Shown: positions 7,090 through 13,837 of the stretch, in pieces
Layout of the letters: every line of letters begins with the position of its first letter
Position numbering within the stretch: position 1 is the first letter of the stretch
DNA from: Spongiibacteraceae bacterium
Lineage (GTDB): Bacteria > Pseudomonadota > Gammaproteobacteria > Pseudomonadales > PIVM01
NCBI GenBank assembly: GCA_030618505.1
Contig: JAUXDF010000022.1
Span: 1 to 16,910 of the forward strand
Direction: 5' to 3'
Length of the DNA: 16,910 nt
Notes under the pieces: generated by a model
The model's input: the letters and a program-made list of their open reading frames with translations, nothing else
Databases searched by the model: none
Told to the model about the DNA's origin: nothing
Program-made: the position numbers and the translations under genes

Positions 7090-10000
7090 ATGTTTAGTGC
7101 TTTTTTTGTCAAACGTCCCAAGTTTGCCCTGGTGATTTCCCTGGTTCTATTGTTGATGGGGCTGATCTCAATTGCGACCATGCCGGTGGCAGAATTCCCC
7201 CCGATTGCGCCTCCCCAGATTATCGTGTCTGGTGTTTATGCCGGTGCCTCGGCGGAAGTGGTTGAGGATACCGTAGGTGCTCCCCTGGAAGAGGTGGTCA
7301 ACGGGGTTGAGGGTATGATTTATATGTCCTCAAAAAGCTCCAATGATGGTAGTTATCGTTTGAGTGTCACTTTTGCGCCCGGAGCTGATGCTGATATGGC
7401 GCTGATTCGTGTGCAAAACAGGGTGGCTTTGGCAGAGCCTCGTTTGCCGCAAGAGGTGCGCAGCCAGGGTTTGAATATTGATAAGCAGTCACCTGATATC
7501 TTAATGATTGTCAGTTTTTACTCGCCGAATGAAACGCTCGATTACGCGTATATCTCTAACTATCTGAAAATAAATATTCAGAACTCGCTAAAAAGAATTC
7601 CCGGTATCGCCTCTGCCAACGTATTGGGTGCGGCCGATTACGCGATGCGTTTATGGTTGAATCCGGATCGCATGGCAAATTACGGTATCAGCTCCAGGGA
7701 TATTCTTTCTGCTTTAAGGGAGCAAAATGTGCAGGTGGCGGCGGGAAAAATTGGCGCGCCACCGTATAAGGGGCGATTGCAGGCGGAATATACCTTACAA
7801 ACAAAGGGGCGACTGGTTGACGAGAAAGAATTTCGCAACATCGTTCTACGGGCAAACCCGGACGGCTCTGCGGTTTATCTGCGTGACGTTGCCCGTGTAG
7901 AGTTGGGACAGGCAGACTATGCCATTGCCGGAGAGCTCAATAATAAGCCGGCGGCTAATCTTGCCCTCTATCTTTTACCGGATGCGAACTCGCTGGAAAG
8001 TGGCGAACAGGTAAAATCGGCGCTGGCGCAGTTGGAGAAGAATTTCCCCGAGGGCTTGGCTTATAAGGTTGGCTACGATACAACACGTTATGTTTCCGTG
8101 GCGATAAGGCAGGTGGTACAAAGTCTCTTTCAGGCGGTTTTGCTGGTGGTGTTGATTACCTTTATATTTTTGGGTAATTGGCGCATGACGTTGATTCCTG
8201 CGGTTGCTATTCCGGTATCTTTGGTCGCCGCTTTTACGGTGTTGTTGTTGGCTGGAATGACCATCAATACTGTGACGCTTTTTGCCTTGGTTCTGGCGAT
8301 AGGCATTGTTGTTGATGACGCGATCCTGGTGATCGAAAATGTTGATCGTCATCTTATCGAGAATCCTTCAATGTCTGCTAGCGAGGCGACGCTGATTACT
8401 ATGAAGGAAGTCTCCGGGCCGATCGTCGCAACGACATTGGTTTTGCTGGCAGTTTTTATCCCCGTGGCTCTTTTACCTGGAATTACTGGACAAATGTATC
8501 GCCAGTTTGCGGTAACTATTTGTGTGGCGGTGTGTTTTTCGACGCTTAACGCTTTAACCTTGAGCCCGGCTTTATGCTCCGTGTTATTAAAGGGTGGAAG
8601 CCGCCACGAGGCGGGCTGGTTTCGTATTTTTAATCGGGGTTTTAATAAAGTTCGCGATATTTATGGTGAGGGTGTTGCGTGGTTAATTCGTCGAGTTGCG
8701 GTGATGAGTTTATTGTTCGCGCTATTGCTGGGTGCAACGGTGCTGGGTTTTATCAATTCTCCCACGGGCTTTGTGCCCGCGGAAGACAAGGGCGCTTTGT
8801 TTGTAAATGTGCAGCTACCTGATGCGGCTTCATTGTCGCGCACTCAGGCGGCGATGAAAAAACTGGTGGTGATGGTTGAGCGCCTGCCGGGTGTTGAAAG
8901 TGTCACGGCTATTTCTGGTTATAGTATTTTAAGTGGTGCGGCCCAGAGCAATTCGGGGACCCTGTTTGTGGTGTTGGATCACTGGCAGGATCGTGAGGGT
9001 ATGGAAAACAGTGTTTTTTCCCTCACCAAACGTATTAATGGCATGGCTTATATGATGCTGCCGGAAGCGCAGGTCTATGCGATTGCACCACCGGCTGTTC
9101 CGGGTATGGGGGTTGTTGGTGGTTTGGAGATGATTCTGGAGGATACTCTCTCGCGTCCCCACAGCGAGTTGTCGACGGTGATGAATGGCTTTCTTGCTGA
9201 GGCTAATCAGTTGCCTGAAATCGTTAATGCTTTTAGTACCTTTAGAGCGAATGTGCCTCAGTATTTTATTGATATAGACCGTCAGAAGGCTAAAAATCTT
9301 GGCGTGCCGCTGGATGAGATTTTTGCCACCTTGCAGGCTCAGCTTGGCTCGATGTATATCAATGATTTTAATAAGTTCGGTCAGACTTATCAGGTGATCA
9401 TGCAGGCGGAACCTGAGTTTCGTGCTGATATGGATGATTTGGATACGCTCTATGTTCGCTCAAATAATGATGAAATGGTGCCGATATCAACTCTGGTAAC
9501 CTATCGCCCTATTCTGGGTCCTGATGTTACCGAGCGTTATAATTTGTATCGTTCTGCGACGGTACGTGCGACTGCGAGTACTGGCTTTAGTAGTGGTGAT
9601 GCCATCGCTGCGTTTGAAAAACTGGCAACAGATGTTTTGCCCGCTGGTTATCGTTATGAGTGGACGGGTATGACTTATCAGGAAATCGAAGCGGGTGATA
9701 TGGCAGTCTATGCTTTTGCTTTGGCGCTGATTTTTATCTATTTGTTTTTGGTGGCGCAGTATGAGAGTTGGTCGATACCGCTGGCTATTATTCTGGTTGT
9801 GCCTCTTGCGATGTTGGGCGCTATTGGTCTAACCGTTGCTTTTGGTGCCAGTTTAAATTTGTATGCGCAGATCGGTATGGTGTTGTTGATTGGTTTGGCG
9901 GCAAAGAATGCTATTTTGATTGTTGAGTTTGCTAAAACTCTGCGAGAGGAGCAAGGTGAAACTATTGCTGATGCGGCCTATAAGGCGGCGAAGATTCGTT

Positions 10001-10236
10001 TTCGAGCGGTGAATATGACGGCGGCTTCTTTTGTGTTGGGAATATTGCCACTGGTTTTTGCCACTGGTGCGGGTATGTTTGGTCAGCGTTCGCTGGGTTT
10101 GACGGTATTGGGTGGGATGCTGGCGGTGTTGATTTTGGGAACACTTTTTATTCCGGCATTTTATTCTTTGGTGCAGGGTTTGCGCGAGTTTTTGAAGAAG
10201 AAACTGGGGTTGTCGGTTGTGGATGATCGGTCTTGA
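7090..10236 (+). CDS. RND multidrug efflux permease, HAE1/AcrB family
   Basis: A 1048-residue inner-membrane pump of normal AcrB/MexB length. It begins with the typical MFSAFFVKRPKFALVISLVL, and residues around 35-45 show the MPVAEFPPIAPPQI motif of hydrophobe/amphiphile exporters. The proton relay is intact: D409 and D410 in IGIVVDDAILVIENV (TM4) and K939 in GLAAKNAILIVEFAK (TM10). Two large periplasmic loops follow TM1 and TM7, the porter and docking domains. It would take amphiphilic compounds from the periplasm or outer leaflet and, through the adaptor encoded just upstream, push them out via a TolC-like channel. No outer-membrane factor gene lies in the window, so it probably borrows one encoded elsewhere. 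No dedicated TetR gene is adjacent. Substrates cannot be predicted from sequence alone. Confidence 0.95.
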   Translation: MFSAFFVKRPKFALVISLVLLLMGLISIATMPVAEFPPIAPPQIIVSGVYAGASAEVVEDTVGAPLEEVVNGVEGMIYMSSKSSNDGSYRLSVTFAPGADADMALIRVQNRVALAEPRLPQEVRSQGLNIDKQSPDILMIVSFYSPNETLDYAYISNYLKINIQNSLKRIPGIASANVLGAADYAMRLWLNPDRMANYGISSRDILSALREQNVQVAAGKIGAPPYKGRLQAEYTLQTKGRLVDEKEFRNIVLRANPDGSAVYLRDVARVELGQADYAIAGELNNKPAANLALYLLPDANSLESGEQVKSALAQLEKNFPEGLAYKVGYDTTRYVSVAIRQVVQSLFQAVLLVVLITFIFLGNWRMTLIPAVAIPVSLVAAFTVLLLAGMTINTVTLFALVLAIGIVVDDAILVIENVDRHLIENPSMSASEATLITMKEVSGPIVATTLVLLAVFIPVALLPGITGQMYRQFAVTICVAVCFSTLNALTLSPALCSVLLKGGSRHEAGWFRIFNRGFNKVRDIYGEGVAWLIRRVAVMSLLFALLLGATVLGFINSPTGFVPAEDKGALFVNVQLPDAASLSRTQAAMKKLVVMVERLPGVESVTAISGYSILSGAAQSNSGTLFVVLDHWQDREGMENSVFSLTKRINGMAYMMLPEAQVYAIAPPAVPGMGVVGGLEMILEDTLSRPHSELSTVMNGFLAEANQLPEIVNAFSTFRANVPQYFIDIDRQKAKNLGVPLDEIFATLQAQLGSMYINDFNKFGQTYQVIMQAEPEFRADMDDLDTLYVRSNNDEMVPISTLVTYRPILGPDVTERYNLYRSATVRATASTGFSSGDAIAAFEKLATDVLPAGYRYEWTGMTYQEIEAGDMAVYAFALALIFIYLFLVAQYESWSIPLAIILVVPLAMLGAIGLTVAFGASLNLYAQIGMVLLIGLAAKNAILIVEFAKTLREEQGETIADAAYKAAKIRFRAVNMTAASFVLGILPLVFATGAGMFGQRSLGLTVLGGMLAVLILGTLFIPAFYSLVQGLREFLKKKLGLSVVDDRS

Positions 10237-10292
10237 GGGTTTTACTAGATTGCTCTGGGAGTTGAATGAAAGTTGTGATAGTTGTTGGTGTC

Positions 10293-10470
10293 GGCCGATG
10301 GTGTATCAGGGATGCGCTTCTATGAGTTTCTTTACGCTGCGTGCGGCTGTTATTTTGGCGTTCACTCGTGAGAATACAAAAAGACGTATTCTCCTCCGTT
10401 CTCTTGATCCAAAATAACAGCCGTACTCGCTAAAACTCATAAGGCGCGCATCCCTGATACACCATCGGCC
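10293..10470. repeat. 178-base imperfect inverted repeat (giant stem-loop, MITE-like)
   Basis: Nested complementary arms pair over almost the whole length. These are 10293-10317 with 10446-10470 (25 bp, perfect), 10321-10329 with 10433-10441 (9 bp), 10344-10358 with 10409-10423 (15 bp) and 10370-10377 with 10386-10393 (8 bp, loop AAAAAGAC). Together that is 57 paired bases, interrupted by small asymmetric internal loops. The flanks share an imperfect direct similarity (GTTG...TTGGTGTC on both sides), too weak to call a target-site duplication. The layout fits a non-autonomous dispersed repeat or an RNA hairpin formed when the adjacent genes are read through. No transposase is encoded. Confidence 0.75.
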
Positions 10471-10514
10471 TGTGTGTTGTATTTGGTGTCCGTACGGAAA
10501 CTTCTTATTCGTCT

Positions 10515-10532
10515 TTCCTGCGAAGGCAGGAA
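10515..10532. repeat. Small REP-like palindrome
   Basis: TTCCTGC (10515-10521) and GCAGGAA (10526-10532) form a perfect 7-bp stem with a GAAG loop, followed by TCCAGAGAA. The motif, a TTCC(T/C)GCGAAGGC(A/G)GGAATCCAG type, is a familiar dispersed intergenic repeat in many proteobacteria. It differs from the palindrome at 27-50 and from the large repeat just upstream. Confidence 0.6.
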
Positions 10533-10596
10533 TCCAGAGAATTCAAACAGGTTTTGGGTAGAAACCATTTAGGCTTCTGTGGGTGATTGTGACTAT

Positions 10597-13401
10597 TTAA
10601 GCCGCCACTTCCAGGCCAAAATTTTGTCCTGATATCCAGGCTATTTTTCCCCTTACTGTGCCGGTAGTTGTAGATTTTATTTCGACATGCTTTCCAATAG
10701 AGGCAGTAAGTGGTTTGTTAACCTTTACACCAATACCGTCAGAAGTATTCACAATAACGCAGTCATAAACTGTACCGTCTACATTGATTACACCTGCAAG
10801 GTCTTGCAAGTGTTTTCTTACGCTTGTTCTTCTTTCGTCACCTGCTTGCTCAACGGCAGCGACTTCTCCAACATTTGTTTGATAGCTGGCATTCATAAAG
10901 CGCTCAAGTACCACCATTAATGCGGGGGCCAAAATAATATCGGCTAACAGAGCCATAATGATGGTAAAACCGGTCAAAATACCAAAGTTAATCAAATTAA
11001 CCATTGAGGAGAACATGTAGATGAAAAAGCCCGAGGCAAGCACTGCCGAGGTGATAAAGAGTGCTTGCCCGGTTGTTGCCAGTGTTTTCCTTACGGCCTC
11101 TTTGGTATCACCGCATTGCTGATAATACCGACGAAAATTATGCATAAAATGGATGGTGTCATCTACCGCAAGGCCTAGCGCAATGCTACCTGTGAGCAGG
11201 GTAAATGCATCCATGGGAAAGCCGATCCAACCCATAATGCCCAGGGTGATTATGATGGGTGTCAGGTTGGGAATCATGCTGATAAGTCCTGCGCGGACAC
11301 TGCCGATCAGAAGCATCATCAGAGGTGTAATGATCATTAGCGCAAGTAGGTAGGTTTTCGCCAAGCTATTCATCAGTACAATTAATGCACCGGTCATCAT
11401 GGTCATAATGCCGGCATAAGAGACTTCGGCTTTGTCTCCCATGATTTCGCTAAATCTGTTTTTCAGTTGATTAAAATAGGGCTCGTAGACGACGGAATCA
11501 CGAGCCGGCAGGATCATCGTAAATCTGGCTTTGCTGAATTGGGAATCGGTAAAATCTTCGAGGTCATCTGCACCACTATTTTCAAACAGTAGCAGCTCCT
11601 GGGCGATTAGCGCTGGATCCTGTGGGATAGCGTAATAATCCGGGTTATTTTCATTAAGGGCTTTATTGATTTCTTTGATGATATTATTTATTGAGTATGA
11701 TTTGGTGGCTTGTACTTCTCCCACTTTAAGTTCGGCGGCAGCCTGGTGCATTTGCTCGAGCCGATTTAGTAGATCAGGATCCTTTATGCCATCCTCTTTT
11801 TTTGTATCTACTATGGTTTCAAGGTACATGGCACCGGAGAAATGTTTATCAACGTATTCAGTGCCAATTAACATCGGATCATCCGCTTTAAACCAGCGTA
11901 TCGGATCATGAGAGAAAGTGATATTGCTGGCGCTGTATAGCGAGGCAATGATAATGACGGCGTATAGGGCAACTACTTTTCTCGCGTGGGTGGTGGAAAA
12001 ATTGCCACACCAGAGGAGGAAGGATTTACTCCAGTCTTGCTTGTCGTTCTGCTTGTCAGTGTCCAGTTTAAGTTTGACTGGAAAAACAGCGATTAAGGCT
12101 GGGAGTAATACCAGTGAAAAGATCAGCGCATTGAGTACGCCGATGGTGGTGATAATGCCAAAATCGGCGACATAGGCTACCTCGGCGGTAGTAAAGGAGA
12201 TGATCCCTCCCGCCGTTGTCAGGCCTGTCATCACCACCGGCAGGCCTGAGTGCCCCAGCGCGTAAATCAGTGCCTCTCTTTTATCCATGCCTTTTTGTAT
12301 GCCCTGAAAGAAGATGGCCAGTAAGTGAACGGAGTTACCGACACCCACCGCTAACAGGAAGGAGGGCATACTTTGCCCGATGGGCGTAATGGCAATGTTT
12401 ATTAGGGTCATGACTCCTAATGTACAGATCAGGGAAAGAAGGGCGATGGTGAGTGGTAAAAAAATGGTTGATATACGCCGAAACAGTATTGCTAGAAAAA
12501 ATGCGATACAAAGAATGGAGAGGCCGGTGAATTTTGCCATGTCCGCGGCCATCAGAACCATGATTCTATGCGTCATGGAGGGAGAGCCGGCAAAATGGAT
12601 TTCGATCTCCGGGGTGTCGTAGCGTTCAATAATTTTCTCAACGGCCATAATGAATTCGGAATTTTCGTCTCCGCTGAGAAAGGGTTGCGCTTGTTCTGAT
12701 TCGGCCAAGGTGCCGGCATTCTCCATGCTCAGAGTATCGAATTCATCGTCAAATCCACTGAGTACATCTTCGTTGTCTGCTGCAATGGATGAATAGGTTT
12801 CTGTGGTAATAGCGATTGTCGTTTTGCTGCCATCCTCGGAGATAAGCATGCCGCGATACAGGGGGTTGCTCATTACTTTTTGTCGTAATTGCTGCAGCTC
12901 TTCTTCGGTTTGTGGAAATGTTTCCAGTAGCTCGCCGACGATCAACTGATCGCCCTCGCCGAAGGTTTGTCGAGCATTGATTAGGCTGGTGACCTCTTTG
13001 GCATGGGGTGCGTTTTCCAGCTCTTGATGAAGTTGTTTAAGGGTGTTGAGAAACTCCAGAGAGAACAGCTCTTTGGGGGCGAGGGTGATGACCATTTTCT
13101 CATCACGGCCAAACTGGTGGCGAAACTCGCTATAAGCGATTCTGGCGGGGTGGGTTTCTTTGAGAAAACCCTCGGTGGAGGTCTCAATTTTAATATATTG
13201 CACCTGCCAACCTAGCAATCCGACGAGGCCTGACATAAGCAGGATAATTAACCAGGCATGACGATAGGAGAAATCACCCCACCAGCTGAATTGATCATCA
13301 ACTTGTTTACGTATCTTGCCAGTTTTAAAGCGATGGATAAGGTGACGAATAGGGGATCTATCTAGCCGATTGCTTTTCTGGTCTGCTTCAGTCATTGGCA
13401 T
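10597..13401 (-). CDS. MMPL/RND-superfamily exporter with C-terminal PilZ-like domain
   Basis: A 934-residue protein. Residues 1-835 form an RND-superfamily exporter of the MMPL/COG1033 type. TM1 is at about 48-68, followed by a periplasmic domain to about 285. A five-helix bundle (about 288-442) contains VGVGNSVH (352-359, with Asn356 where this motif often has Asp). A second half (TM at about 473-491, loop to 665) ends in a bundle (about 670-835) with GLAVDDTIHF (743-752; D747 and D748). After VVLERFM, a short linker leads to a cytosolic domain at about 856-934 that fits PilZ: ERRTSVR (RxxxR; R858, R862), NTSDGIG (885-891, close to D/NxSxxG), then strand GKHVEI and G-x-I-A-W-ISGQNFGLEV. PilZ domains often bind c-di-GMP, so export may be signal-controlled. 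ATG 13399-13401 follows GGGATAG. Substrate unknown; lipids or other hydrophobic compounds are typical of the family. Confidence 0.85.
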   Translation of the reverse strand: MPMTEADQKSNRLDRSPIRHLIHRFKTGKIRKQVDDQFSWWGDFSYRHAWLIILLMSGLVGLLGWQVQYIKIETSTEGFLKETHPARIAYSEFRHQFGRDEKMVITLAPKELFSLEFLNTLKQLHQELENAPHAKEVTSLINARQTFGEGDQLIVGELLETFPQTEEELQQLRQKVMSNPLYRGMLISEDGSKTTIAITTETYSSIAADNEDVLSGFDDEFDTLSMENAGTLAESEQAQPFLSGDENSEFIMAVEKIIERYDTPEIEIHFAGSPSMTHRIMVLMAADMAKFTGLSILCIAFFLAILFRRISTIFLPLTIALLSLICTLGVMTLINIAITPIGQSMPSFLLAVGVGNSVHLLAIFFQGIQKGMDKREALIYALGHSGLPVVMTGLTTAGGIISFTTAEVAYVADFGIITTIGVLNALIFSLVLLPALIAVFPVKLKLDTDKQNDKQDWSKSFLLWCGNFSTTHARKVVALYAVIIIASLYSASNITFSHDPIRWFKADDPMLIGTEYVDKHFSGAMYLETIVDTKKEDGIKDPDLLNRLEQMHQAAAELKVGEVQATKSYSINNIIKEINKALNENNPDYYAIPQDPALIAQELLLFENSGADDLEDFTDSQFSKARFTMILPARDSVVYEPYFNQLKNRFSEIMGDKAEVSYAGIMTMMTGALIVLMNSLAKTYLLALMIITPLMMLLIGSVRAGLISMIPNLTPIIITLGIMGWIGFPMDAFTLLTGSIALGLAVDDTIHFMHNFRRYYQQCGDTKEAVRKTLATTGQALFITSAVLASGFFIYMFSSMVNLINFGILTGFTIIMALLADIILAPALMVVLERFMNASYQTNVGEVAAVEQAGDERRTSVRKHLQDLAGVINVDGTVYDCVIVNTSDGIGVKVNKPLTASIGKHVEIKSTTTGTVRGKIAWISGQNFGLEVAA

Positions 13402-13493
13402 CTATCCCATTAAGTATTGGCTTATTTATTATGGTGTTGGGTTGTAGGATTATAACCATAAACTGTATCACCTTTTTATTTAGATCAATAATT

Positions 13494-13526
13494 AAACCCT
13501 ATTAATATTCTGCTTTTATAGGGTTT
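13494..13526. repeat. 9-bp inverted repeat upstream of exporter gene
   Basis: AAACCCTAT (13494-13502) and ATAGGGTTT (13518-13526) are exact complements with a 15-base AT-rich loop. On the plus strand a T-rich tract (TTTTCTTT) begins at the end of the stem. On the minus strand it lies between the GH92 gene and the exporter start. It may be a weak terminator or a regulator site. Confidence 0.4.
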
Positions 13527-13761
13527 TCTTTAGAAAAGTACAAAGATGCTATTTCTGCTATTTTTTATTGATATTCCCTCGGGGGAGATGAGCAGACAGC
13601 GAAAAATCATCCACTGTAGTGCCCAGTGTATTTCCTTCGGCTGTATTGCAATATTGACTGGTCCGAAAATGATGCTTTTTGTAGGGAAACAGGGGCAGTT
13701 TGTAGAGAAATGCGGGCGGGAATTACTAGGAATTGTAGGCTTTAGCTTCTGTAAATCAGGA

Positions 13762-13798
13762 TCTGCATAGCGTATTCGCAAGGAATACGCTATGCAGA
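13762..13798. terminator. Strong hairpin downstream of GH92 gene (no U-tract)
   Basis: A 16-bp perfect stem (13762-13777 with 13783-13798) with a five-base loop starts 40 bases beyond the GH92 stop codon on the minus strand. Its stability and position suggest a transcript 3' end or RNA-protecting structure. Because no run of T follows on the minus strand, it is not a textbook Rho-independent terminator and could instead be a palindromic repeat. Confidence 0.45.
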
Positions 13799-13837
13799 AA
13801 GAACTATAAAAGGGCTCTAATAAATACTCCTTTGCGC

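Larger units (their letters stand above)
10237..10596. other. Non-coding gap rich in palindromic repeats
   Basis: This 360-base stretch lies between the convergent stops of the RND permease (plus) and the MMPL-PilZ exporter (minus). About half of it is the large imperfect inverted repeat at 10293-10470; a separate small palindrome lies at 10515-10532. A short open frame on the plus strand (10217-10417) runs through the repeat and is not believed to be a gene. I see no good intrinsic terminator with a T-run. Confidence 0.7.
13402..13837. other. Intergenic region between GH92 and exporter genes
   Basis: This 436-base stretch separates two minus-strand genes. It carries the probable exporter promoter region: the minus strand reads TATAAT at plus 13449-13454, without a convincing -35 box. 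It also holds an AT-rich hairpin at 13494-13526 and a long hairpin at 13762-13798. Overlapping short frames on both strands (13546-13770 plus, 13530-13781 minus) have no recognisable domain and no good ribosome site, so I do not call them genes. Confidence 0.6.

Noticed and set aside
10217..10417. Plus-strand 66-codon frame after the RND permease
   Set aside because: It begins inside the permease gene, has no ribosome site and runs through the left arm and loop of the large inverted repeat. Its sequence is explained by the repeat.
13530..13781. Overlapping short frames on both strands (13546-13770 plus, 13530-13781 minus)
   Set aside because: Neither shows a known domain, a ribosome site or a compositional bias, and both overlap each other and run into the hairpin. 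A decayed gene cannot be excluded, but nothing supports it.
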